NCBI RefSeq assembly: GCF_001625305.1
Contig: NW_017804398.1
Coordinates: forward strand, 251,035 to 315,034
Direction of reading: 5' to 3'
Length of the DNA stretch: 64,000 bases
Origin: Branchiostoma belcheri
Lineage: Eukaryota > Chordata > Leptocardii > Amphioxiformes > Branchiostomatidae
Under the pieces are notes generated by a model that worked only from the letters and a program-made list of their open reading frames with translations, was not told the origin of the DNA and searched no databases. Below are positions 14,269 through 24,231 of the stretch, piece after piece. The position numbers and the translations under genes are program-made. Positions within the stretch are counted from its first letter, which is position 1. Each line of letters starts with the position of its first letter.

Positions 14269-15949
14269 CAGTTGAGTAACAACAGCAGGGAACTACTGCC
14301 AACATTTTGGTCAACTTTGGTCAATTCAATTTCTTTTTACTTCATTCCAAAAGTAAGACCAAATCATCCATATGTAACTATATTATAACTCATATATTGT
14401 TATCATTAATATAACAATAATGATAAATGATAAATACTTATATTGTCAGCAGGGTTAGCCATTTGTAATAACCACCAGCTAGTATGACAGCCTTGGCTCT
14501 TTTGTCCACAAAGCAAGAAATCATTTTTTTAGCACCAAAATGACCTATATGAGCATGTTGTATTCCCAAGCCACTGTGGCTGGTGTTCAGCACCAAGGAC
14601 AGGTCCAATATGCTACTTTGGTTAAAATGTTCATAAAATCATTTTGAAAGCTTGTATCTGAAAAAATGGTCCTAGGGTCTTTTCCTAAGCTGCATCTATA
14701 CCAAATTTGGCTCAAAAACATAAGTATAATTGTACCAGGTTGGGATCCTTTGCAGTGTGAGTGGTTCAAAACCTTTTAGTCTGATGGCAGCACCTCGGTA
14801 ACTGTAATATTGAGGTCACCTGAGTTATTGCCAAACAAGCTCTTCTGATCATAGGCTATTTGTAAGTCATCCTCCAGCGAGTAGTTGACACAGGCAATAA
14901 TATATGACTGTAATAAACAAACAAACAAAAACAGTAATCAATATGTTGATCTAATGTATTTTTCCTTACCAGTTTTTTTGGTATGGTCTAAAATCACTTC
15001 ATCCCACCCCAAGAAGGAAGAAAAGTATATTTTGGGCCTCTTAATACCTCCATTTTCACTGAGGTATTGTAGAAGCCAAAAGAAAAAAAAAGAAAAGATA
15101 TTTGTAACAAGATTGGGTGTAGTTCAGGCGACTTTCGTAAGGTGATGTTGTTGAATGGTGATGCAGTTTCTACCATGCAGAAATAATTCTGTGCGACCTA
15201 AACATCCCCTATATATAGGATTAGAAGAAAAATCATTTGATTCATGACCACATCGTAGTCTGTGAAAAGGATCAAAGGTCTTGGGTTTCACGGATTTGTT
15301 CAATATCGAAAAAAAAATTGACGTTAGGTACAGGTCCTGACCAGGACATCTGGTGTACCTGTCTTTTACCCCAAAACAACAAGTAGTAAAACACGAGTGG
15401 ACACCATTTTACACTATAAATTGGTAAATTGCATCTCATAGATGACAACTTGTACAATTTCAAAACTTCAAAATCAGGAAAACTTGAAAACGAGTCCGGC
15501 TTTTTGTAAATGCGTCACCTGGCGGAACAGAAGAGGATTACCAGTTATATTTCCACTTGCCTCACGGTCACAAACTTTATGTAGATTAGTACCTAATTTG
15601 CATAATTGGTGCAGAAACTCTGGGAATCTCATTATGAGTAATCGAGATAAAGGTCAAATTGCACAATGAATATAAGTTTTACTTCGTTTGTGTTCGAACG
15701 TTTACGATTGGATTTGACTGTTGTTGATCCTTGAATTGTTTTCAGCTCATTAATGGATTGTGCACATCCAGGTTTTCTAGCATTTTAGACAGAACTTCTA
15801 CCCGAGAAAGATGTAGTCCTGGACCCTTTTGTTGTTGCATCGTACTTGTTTGTGTGTACACGTCGCATTCCGGGTTTTGCAGCTCCATCTGTCCTGCTCA
15901 GAGAGTTTGACTTACAAAGCTCGCAGGTTCGCACTCTCTCACACACAAG

Positions 15950-16116
15950 ATGGGCCCACGACCTCCAGTGCTGTTGGTGCTGTTTCTTCATGTTCTGTGT
16001 CCACATTTTTCAGCCGGAATCTATTATAGGGATGTTATAAGCGGCGACAAAATGTTCAATGACGACTTGACGGCTACAAAGTCGTATTGAAAGATCACCT
16101 CTACAAAGTGAAGGCA
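15950..16116 (+). pseudogene. TCTP-like N-terminal exon behind a signal peptide, frameshifted
   Basis: ATG at 15950 opens 46 codons ending in TGA at 16088-16090. Residues 1-22 look like a classical signal peptide: MGPRPP, a hydrophobic core VLLVLFLHVL, then a likely cleavage site after FSA. The following residues, IYYRDVISGDKMFNDD, closely resemble the N-terminus of translationally controlled tumour protein (TCTP/TPT1). The frame then breaks at about 16064-16072. The frame starting at 16072 continues the same match with YKVVLKDHLYKVKA to 16116. After that the resemblance ends and no further TCTP exon was found before MFSD13A. It may be a pseudogene, a gene with a sequencing indel, or a chance resemblance. 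Ordinary TCTP has no signal peptide. Confidence 0.4.
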
Positions 16117-16395
16117 TGTTTGTGGAGCAATATGAGTGGCTGTGTTCCCTCCCCTTGTCGGCTCCGACGCAACGGTTCAGGAGTACGCCACTTTTCTAGA
16201 CTGGCAGATGTACGCGTGTAGGGATGGTACTCCTGTTCAATACCACCAACTACTTAACATTGTCGTCGTCGTCATAACAGTTTTCATTGCAAAGCCCCTT
16301 ACTCCTCGGAACGCTGCCTCACCTAGTTCTCAACACATGTAACGTTACGTTTTTAGATGGAATAGAAAACTAGGTTGACAATAAAAAGTACTGCC

Positions 16396-16515
16396 ATGTC
16401 GAAGTCTAATATCTATCTGTTGACGAAGTTTTTACGCGACATGCATATGGTTGTGGACAATCCGGTGTTTGTGAAAATTTTGTTCTACTGTGTTGGCTGG
16501 ATGTTCCTGTCATAA
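16396..16515 (+). CDS. Possible 39-residue membrane microprotein ORF
   Basis: ATG at 16396 to TAA at 16513-16515 encodes 39 residues with a basic N-terminal part (MSKSNIYLLTKFLRD) and a hydrophobic end (FVKILFYCVGWMFLS) that could be a membrane anchor. It has G at -3. It lies in the same CpG-containing stretch as the TCTP-like exon. No family is recognised, and an ORF of this length can occur by chance. Confidence 0.15.
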   Translation: MSKSNIYLLTKFLRDMHMVVDNPVFVKILFYCVGWMFLS

Positions 16516-17067
16516 TCCATTTTTAATGTACTATGTTATGGAAGGCACAGGTCTGAAATTGATCCTTGTATTTTTCTAGTCGTCATATAACGTTACACAG
16601 ATGTTCTTCATCCATCCATCCTTCCAAGGAATGTCTAGAAGTCGTGACAAGTTTTCCACGAATCAACGTCAACCAGAATTTGTACGAAAAAGACGATTTT
16701 CCACGTATCTTTCCTCGTCAATTATGCAGATTACATCCTAATTTGATAATTGTAATCTAATTATGTCAAGAATCACCTAGATACCTAAAATCACGACGAT
16801 CCGTCATGCATCAACCAGTTCTCGAGTTATCCTCCTTCAAAGATAAAACTGCCTCTGCAGTTCCAGACTAAGCTGCCAGGGGGCCCAAAGACTGCACACA
16901 ATAATATACATAGTACAATGAATTAGGCCCAAGTGGCCCAAACATTCCAAATGCTCTCTGGTAGCCCAGCAGCCTTGAAGAGCAATATGAAAGCTGGTAA
17001 CCTCCATCACTTAAATTTTCATGCATAGTGACATAATGTAAGTTTGTATTAATTTAATAATAATGCG

Positions 17068-17125
17068 ATTATTAAATTTATATTTCCATTTATTATTAAA
17101 TTTATATTTCCATTTATATTTACAT
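17068..17125. repeat. Short tandem repeat, ~24-bp AT-rich unit
   Basis: The unit ATTATTAAATTTATATTTCC plus ATTT occurs twice in tandem, followed by degenerate TTTATATTT copies to about 17160. Confidence 0.8.
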
Positions 17126-17418
17126 TTCATTTATATTTTCTTGTATTTGTATTTTTACATCTTGTTTTTAAGTGCGAAATAAACTGAAATTATGCATTTG
17201 ATAAAAAGACTTTAATAACTTTAATCAATTGAAATCTTACAATATACAGATCTTTCTGCATATATGAATCTCAATCATGGCTGGTTGTGAGACAAGTATT
17301 TCCACTTGATGCTGTGTATATGTCACACATGCTACAGGTAGACCATGTTGTTTATACTTTATGCTATTGCTACATACCTGTATTTCAAAATGGCAGAGAT
17401 ACTGGTATGAAACAGTTA

Positions 17419-17641
17419 CAGTCAAACCTGTCTAAGAAGATCACTCAGGGGACCAATAAAATATGATTTATGTGGATGGTAGGTGCTCATTATAGACAAT
17501 ATTCTTATGCCAATAGGAAAAATTATCTAAGGGACAACCAAGAAGTGGTCATAATGGCCAGGTGGTCATTATGTAGAGATTATGGAAGAACATCGATATT
17601 ACATTGTGTGGTATCATTTTCTGTAAGTACAGGTTTGATTG
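17419..17641. mobile_element. Tc1/mariner-type MITE with TA flanks
   Basis: The element begins CAGTCAAACCTGT and ends ACAGGTTTGATTG, so the ends are inverted repeats of about 13 bases with one mismatch. TA lies directly outside both ends (17417-17418 and 17642-17643), as expected for Tc1/mariner insertion. The interior has further GTGGTCAT words. At 223 bp without an ORF it is non-autonomous. Confidence 0.75.
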
Positions 17642-18994
17642 TACTACATTTTCAAAATCCAAATGTCTTTGAAAATCAACCAGTCTTAGCCTAGATAATG
17701 TAAGACATAATATGAAGTTAACATGTGATAAAATATTATACTAATGTAGCAATAAAAGCAAGTGATTGTTGGCTTCTCCAATTCTTGTCTCAATACAATA
17801 CAAAACAAAGGAAAATAACCAAATTGAAAATATGTACAACAATCTTGGATCACTCTTGGCAGTATGCAACAATCTTGGGAATGTCTGAGCTAAAATACAT
17901 GTTTATTTTACTGCATGCCATATTTGAAGAAACATATTATTAAAACCTTTTCTTTAGGGTTTCCACAATAATTCTTAAGAGAATATTTTCTACATCTGAA
18001 CTGCTGAATGCTAAAAGTTACCAAACGGTCTTTCCACAGCCACAGTGATCTGAGCGCTGGGCTATGGTAGGACAATTTGCATTTTTTGAAGAAATTATAA
18101 ATAAGAAAGCATCTAGAACATCTGAGAATAAATATAAGTAATAAAATTATGAACATCTTTTAAAACTATAAGCAATGCCTATACTACTCCTGTAATTCTG
18201 TCTGCCTGCCTAAGCTGCCACAATAAAAGAAACAGTCATTGGACCTTCTCAAGAATGAAGTTTGCATACCTTGCTTCCTTTTTATGTGGCAGTCTTAGCG
18301 TACCCAGCAGAACTATGAGTGATGATATTATGGTGTTGGCACATTTTTTATCTCATTCGAATTACACAAAGTATTTCACTGTCTGTTCTTTACTTTACTT
18401 ACTGAAGTTTGAATGTTTAAAATCTCATCAAGCAGCATCAAACCGGATACTGTCAAGAACAAATTTCTGTTTTCCAAATTTCTGAAACAAGTAGACTTTT
18501 GGTATGCTCTCTCCTTTGGTATGCTCCCTCCTTGCAATGCTAGCAATCAGACTACCAGTGTTTCCATCAATGTGTCAGTTCCTGGTTTCAAATTAGCCAG
18601 TAGTGGCACAGTGCCTGCTGTGTGTGCTGCTCTCTCCTGTGGTCCTGTCCCTCCTCAACAAGATTAACAGGCAGTTAGTCTATTCAGCCCTGCTGACACA
18701 AACACACAGCCACAGTAGCATTTGGATGATCATGTCACAGTAGAAGTTGTGGCAACCACAATCATGCCAGTCACATTCATGAAGGTCAGGCCAGTTAAAA
18801 CATGTACAGTATCAAATAATATGGCCAAAGTTGAACTGTACATGTATTTAACACTAGACTTAGACACCAAAACCACAGGACATGTGTCCTTATGGAATTG
18901 TGATGTCAGCAATGGGTCAAAGGTAGTGGTTGGAAGTTGGTGTCATCCCCTATTCTTCATGGATGGAATTGTGTGTTGTGAATCCCGGAATGTG

Positions 18995-21900
18995 CTACAC
19001 AAACTTGTAGGTGCTGCCCCCCTGTCGCTGGGACTTGATCCACCGTAGCCTGCTGCCACGGAGACTGAACTGGGACCAGGCTAGGAGCTGTAGCAGGGCA
19101 CAGGCTGCAGGAACATGGGGAGAACAGTAATATACGAAATAAATGACTTCATTGAAATTTCTTGCATGAAAAAGGTAAACAATGAAGAACATGTAACTAC
19201 TCTAAATTCCGACTCTAACTTTGGTCTTCACTTCTTTTTTGAAAAAGTGGAAGACAACAGATCAATGACACACACTGAAAATCTCATTCAATAACTTCTG
19301 CATATATTTTGGTCTACATCTATAAGATTTCATTGCAAGGAATCTCAAACAACATTTCAAGGCGGATACTTAAGAAAAAGTAGGTCATATGCTACATTTT
19401 ATTTGCCAAAGAGTTGTTACAGTACTTAGGTTTAAGTTGGTCTCACTAGGATTAAATGCTTGTGTATGGACACTGCACAGTTATACTAAAAGGGGAAGTC
19501 AACAAAATAAGGACATTTACCAATAGGAACATACACCAGGAGATGGAAGCAGCCCAGTCGGTGGGAGGTGAAGGTGTTGGAGTCCATCTGACTGGTATCA
19601 GCATGGATCGAACCAAACTCATTTCCTGCCTGGAAAATGTCATGGCCTGGAAAAAAGTTAGTAGGGTAGGTCTTGTTAACTTCATGTGGTAAAGAAAACA
19701 ATTGATGCCTATTCATAGTATTACTGACATCTTTGCAGCCTGCGGTTACATCATTTCCCCCTCACGTCCTGTGACTCCATTGTTTTCAAACAATTAGGGA
19801 CAACAAGCAAAAACCTCCTGACATAGAGGCAAAAACACTGCTAGAAAAAAAATTAACAAACAAAACACTGTCAGGAACATACCTGTTTGTACAGAGAGTA
19901 TCCATGTGCCCATGAGTGGTGCTAATGTCTGTCCAGGTTTGGACAGGAAGGCCGACATACCGAACACCAGGGCTGAGACTGGCTGTTTCCTGTTGTTCAG
20001 TACATAGTCCTCATCCACCAGATCACTCACTACCAGGTTCAGCAGGCGACAGGTGCCCTCCGTAAACACCCTGTTACTGTGTACGACAACAAACAAACAA
20101 AACACTGGTTATTTTATTACGGAAGAGGAAGACGTCAAGGATTGCAATCTTCTACATGCTCAGTCTCTGATACAGTACCGTGGCATAAGGATGTGCACAC
20201 TAGTATAACATTACAATTGACAAATGAAGAATGTTCTCATTGTACATACATGTAGGCCTAGCAGAGCATGGCAAGACATGCTCTCACAGTCTTTATTGTC
20301 TTACCCCGGTATTTCGATAGGCTCAAGAACACGCTCAACTGGCATGACATTCACACACGCAGCAGTCAATACATGGAACTTGCTCCTGGACAATATGGTC
20401 AGAGATATCAGTGAAAGTGACTGTCCTCCTAGCCATTATAAGACTCGTGTCATTACTAGCTTCTCAAGAAGACAGGACACTTGGCTGCTGTGTTCTACTG
20501 ATTAGTCACTGACCAGCACATTAACAAGGGCTCACCTGGCTATGAAGAAGCAGAGCACCCAGGTGTAGTCTGGTCCCACCATCATCATGGCCGTGCTCAG
20601 GACCAGCTTGACCAGGAACAGCCCCCGGATCACGGCGTAGGTGCCATACCTCCGACACAGGGTCAGGAAGTACAGGTTGTTGATATGGGGAAAAATGAAG
20701 GAAATACCTGAAACATAGAACTGGAATTTAGTACTATAGAATGGTACATGAGTACACAGTGACATAGGACAAAACCTTGCAGGCACTCCCCTCAGTTATT
20801 TCTCCATACCATTTCTGACTACTCTTTCACAGAACACAGTGACCCTTCATAAATCTTTAAAAAAAAATGGCCTTTTGCATCTGACCAATATTCTGCAAAA
20901 AAACTCTGGTGAGAAAACTGCATACTGAAGCTACTTACCCAGCAGCACTGAGCAAACTGATGGTGGGATGCCCTCTAGCAGGTTCTCCAGGAACAGCGGG
21001 AAAAAGTTGCTGTTGAAGTGACAATGAAAAACCTGCAACATAAAAGGGTCCAACCTTGACATTTCGAAAGATTTTGGTGATCCCACCACGCTTCTCAAAA
21101 AGAATAGGGTCCATTCTGGTGTGAGTAGATCAAACCTCACAATCTGGTCTTATGCATCTTGTACTTACTGTACAAAACTGGTGCATTACATCTTAAGGCA
21201 GTTTATTGGTTATGCAAAACAAACAGATAAACGTTCTGACCTGCACCAGATTCATGGCTGTGAACCAGAGGAAGTTCCTGTGAGCCATGAGCTGTCTGAA
21301 GTAACCCCGGACACTCAGCTGGACACTTGCACTGCCAGTCGAACTGGACACAAGAATGCTGGAATCACACACGGAATACACAATTTAGTCATCCGTGCTA
21401 CACTTGTGGATATTACTAGTGAAAGAGATTGAATATTTACAGGTTCATTGTACTGAGGAAATTCTGAAGCTCTTTTTGACATTTACAATGAAGAGTGGAC
21501 CAATTGGCTTAACGCCCATCGTAAGGACTGCAACCCTTTCCAGTAGCATGCATGTCAGGCAGGATTCAAACTAACAACTTCTTGGTCCATTATAGTATTA
21601 GGAAACCTACCTGTGCAGTGGATCCTGCTCTTTGTGATGATGCCTGCGTATAAATTGTCTCTTCATCCAATTGGTACATAGGAAAAATCCACTTATAGAG
21701 ATACACACTAATATTGCACAGAAGATACGGAAGTTCCCCAGGTTCTCCTTGTCCCATATTGCATAGGAGAGAAAGACGGAGAGCGATCCAAAGGCACTGA
21801 ACACCGAACAGTAGGAGTTGAGTCTGGTGCGCTCCTTGTCCGACACGGCCAGGTCGGCCAGTAAGGCATTGTGGTGAAGGTCCACCATGGTGAGGAATGT

Positions 21901-23319
21901 ATCGTACAGGCAGAGGCACACGACAAACTGGACAGCTGGGATGGCCCACGCCACCCAGAAGGTGAGAAACGACAGGGCGAAGAGCGGCCCGTTGATGAAG
22001 AGGGCTCGGAAACGCCTCAGCACGATCTGGGGAGAAGATCCGTGGTCAGATGAGCTGGAAGAGGTAAAGACATCCAAAATGTGAAAATAAGGGATAGAGA
22101 TCCAGGCAGAACATTTATATCAACAGTACAATGTACTTGGTAAGTTGTCTGAAGTCTTACACATTTTAGGTAGCATCCATAAGCTTTCATTGCAGTGACT
22201 GAGGATGAAAGAACAAGTGTAGCCTGTAAATAATCACCAGTGTAGCCCAGATATGTAGGTAATTTGTGTCTATTATTGTATTTGTACCCTTTCATTGAAC
22301 CGTTTTCAGAGGTTAAGGAGGTTATCTCCCCTATAACCTCCTTGTGAGAACTAAAAGGGCCTCCATTTGCTTCTTACCTGTCTGCCTGGAGAAAAGCCTT
22401 GTCACTCATCCACCCAAACAAGGGGTCATTCAGGGAGTTCCAGATCAGGAACACGGTCTGAAAAGACATAGAGAAACTTTAAAAATATATAGGTTGGGGA
22501 GAAGATATGTATGTAAGCTTCTGTGCCTTAACATTATTGTATGAATAAAAGTCATTTACTTCATTCATTGTAGTTGGAAACCATCTCAATCCACACTGTG
22601 TCTGACCTAAGACCATTAAGAGTTCTTGTGGAGCCATTTTATGGTGTCAGCTTACAAAATGCCCAGGCCTAACACTGACTCATTGTTACAGACAAGGGAA
22701 TGGTCATACAACAACTGGGGGAGGGTGTAACGATTCTTTAATTTGTGGGTACCAGGTAAACACAACCTATACAAAACAATAACGTGCAGAACAAGGATAT
22801 GAGCTGTGGTCTGGTCATGAATTCAAGAATGAAGCCACAGATGCCTAGAACCTGTCGGGGTTGCTGCCACATTTCTACTTCCTCATGTAGTGATAAATAA
22901 ATATAGATCTGAAGTAATACTTTGTGTCAGGTGGGCACAGCTGTTATTTTAATTCTTTAGGCCTCAGGACTTTTCACTAGACCACGATCACTGAGCAACC
23001 GCACAGCAACCAAAATTGGATTTGTGTGACCCTGATGTGAAAGTATAACAAAAATCATAAAAACACAAAAAATGTAAAAATATGTGCTTTATCTGTAAAA
23101 TTTGTTGAGAGATCTGTCAAACCCTCGGCCGCTCAGTGGTTAGAGCCTGTAGTGGAAAGGGAGTGTTATATGTACCTCTCCAATCCAGAAGGACATCTTG
23201 TCGATCTTGTAGACAGACACGAAGACGTCCACATAGTAGATGAGGAACACGTTGTGCAGGATGGCAGTGAACAGCACCAGGGCCCCGTAGCACAGCGGCA
23301 GTGACAGGAGGGGACCCAT
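18995..23319 (-). CDS. MFSD13A: MFSD13A/TMEM180-like multi-pass transporter protein, complete, 9 coding exons
   Basis: Exons read on the minus strand, all with GT-AG borders and matching phases: 23319-23176, 22457-22378, 22054-21611, 21358-21241, 21032-20939, 20707-20536, 20076-19883, 19646-19521, 19104-18995. They total 1482 bp, or 493 residues, close to the vertebrate protein of about 517. The start ATG at 23319 opens [17 protein letters not shown], the first membrane segment. Family signatures seen are [13 protein letters not shown] in exon 2, [13 protein letters not shown] in exon 3, [16 protein letters not shown] in exon 5 and FTEGTCRLL with [10 protein letters not shown] in exon 7. The protein belongs to the MFS-like TMEM180 family of the plasma membrane; its substrate is not established. 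The ORF is intact, with no missing exon. Introns hold repeat copies at 21088-21215, 21435-21570 and 22970-23159. Identity is firm; function is inferred only from the family. Confidence 0.95.
19733..19780. repeat. Dispersed repeat family A, copy 3 (3' fragment)
   Basis: Only the tail is present (GGTTACATCATTTCCCCCTC then ACGTCCTGTGACTCCA). It lies in the last-but-two intron of MFSD13A. Confidence 0.6.
21088..21215. repeat. Dispersed repeat family C, copy 1
   Basis: It shares GGGTCCATTCTGGTGTGAGT, ATCAAACCT, CTGGTCT and ACTTACTGTACAAAACTGGT with 35445-35570 in the same order. It lies in an intron of MFSD13A. Confidence 0.75.
21435..21570. repeat. Dispersed repeat family B, copy 2
   Basis: It shares TTTACAGGTTCAT and GCAACCCTTTCCAGTAGCAT with the copy at 14165-14268. 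It lies in an intron of MFSD13A and is followed by GGCAGGATTCAAAC. Confidence 0.65.
22315..22343. other. Perfect 11-bp hairpin in an MFSD13A intron
   Basis: AAGGAGGTTAT and ATAACCTCCTT face each other across a 7-base loop. In the minus-strand pre-mRNA it begins about 34 bases after the donor of exon 2. Confidence 0.7.
22970..23159. mobile_element. MITE family D, copy 1, beside the exon 1 splice donor of MFSD13A
   Basis: The left end CTTTTCACTAG and the inverted right end CTTTCCACTAC resemble each other over about 30 bases, both including CACTGAGC. An internal stretch (GAGCAACCGCACAGCAACC, CAAAATTGGATTT) recurs inverted at 62600-62660. The element ends 16 bases before the MFSD13A exon 1 border. 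Confidence 0.6.
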
Positions 23320-23890
23320 CTTACTTCTGGTCCCGACTGGTCACAGCAGGAGGCTTCATAACGTCAGTTTAGCCTGAAATGCAAACAATACAATATTTAT
23401 AATAGTAAAGCATAATATTACAAAACATTCCACGTTGTACCCTAGGACGAAGAACATTATAATGCCTTGTGGATATCCTGAAGTAATTTTAGTGAGATAA
23501 ACGTTGCCTGTGGCCTATAACTTAACGTTATATCCAAATACACATGTCATATTCCTGACATTGAAAATAAGGTCTTGAAATTGAAGAAATGCTTATTTGG
23601 TGGAGAGAAGACACTTTTGAGTGCCCACCAGCAAGTCTAAAATCACACATATCCATAACATACAAAACATCCTGTCAACAGACTGGTTGATAATATTTTG
23701 ATGAAACATATGGTATTAAAGACGTCGTAACTTGATATGACAAACTATCAAGGGCAAAGGCAACGAAACAACAGGACTGGATAAGATTTACTCACACACA
23801 TGTTGCAATCGCGGGAATCCAAAAGTCTCACATTAGTTCAGGACGAATCGACCACGTATGTAGACGACAGAAAAGGACAAACGTGGACCA
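23320..23890 (-). other. Probable 5' UTR exons and intron of MFSD13A
   Basis: Just upstream of the MFSD13A ATG a good acceptor (TTTGCATTTCAG) places the start of the UTR part of the coding exon at 23373. A donor (GTGAGTAAA on the minus strand, intron starting at 23795) marks the likely end of a first non-coding exon at 23796. The first-exon start is not visible. No conserved coding sequence is seen here. This is inferred from splice signals alone. Confidence 0.5.
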
Positions 23891-24231
23891 AATGCTGGAA
23901 GTTTTGACCTGCTGCCACGAGCCACGACTCACTTCCTGGTTTACCTTTAGAGCGCATCGAAACATGACTCAAACTTTCAAAGAAATAAACATAACTTTAA
24001 CTCATGTCGTCCTAGGAAAATTGAGGTACATGTATTTACAACTTATAAGGCTTTGCCTGTATTTAATTTGTATGAAAATACTATAATCAATTTAAATCCT
24101 GAATACAAGTTAGTATGTCTCGAATCATTCTGACTTCGCTTGCATGCGGTGGGAGGAAATTGACAGAATCTGGCAGCAGTTCGTGAAGATTTCGCTAGAG
24201 GGAGCTGTGAAGCCGTCGACGGTAGTCCAAG
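23860..24231. promoter_or_regulatory. Candidate bidirectional promoter between MFSD13A and MMS19
   Basis: The two genes are head-to-head; fewer than 400 bases separate the inferred first exon of MFSD13A from the MMS19 ATG. The stretch is richer in CpG than the flanking introns and has no TATA box that I trust. A GCATGCGG word near 24140 resembles half of an NRF1 site. Transcription start points cannot be read from sequence alone, so the limits are approximate. Confidence 0.5.

Larger units (their letters stand above)
12291..15480. other. Gene-free stretch with dispersed repeats
   Basis: No coding exon is recognised. Contents are AT-rich runs, dispersed repeat copies at 13210-13350 and 14165-14268, and a short (CAAA)n run near 14918-14930. 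Confidence 0.6.
16516..18994. other. Gene-free stretch downstream of MFSD13A
   Basis: Apart from the MITE at 17419-17641 and the AT-rich tandem repeat at 17068-17125, nothing is recognised. The 3' UTR of MFSD13A must begin at 18994 and run leftward. No poly(A) signal was confidently placed. Confidence 0.6.
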
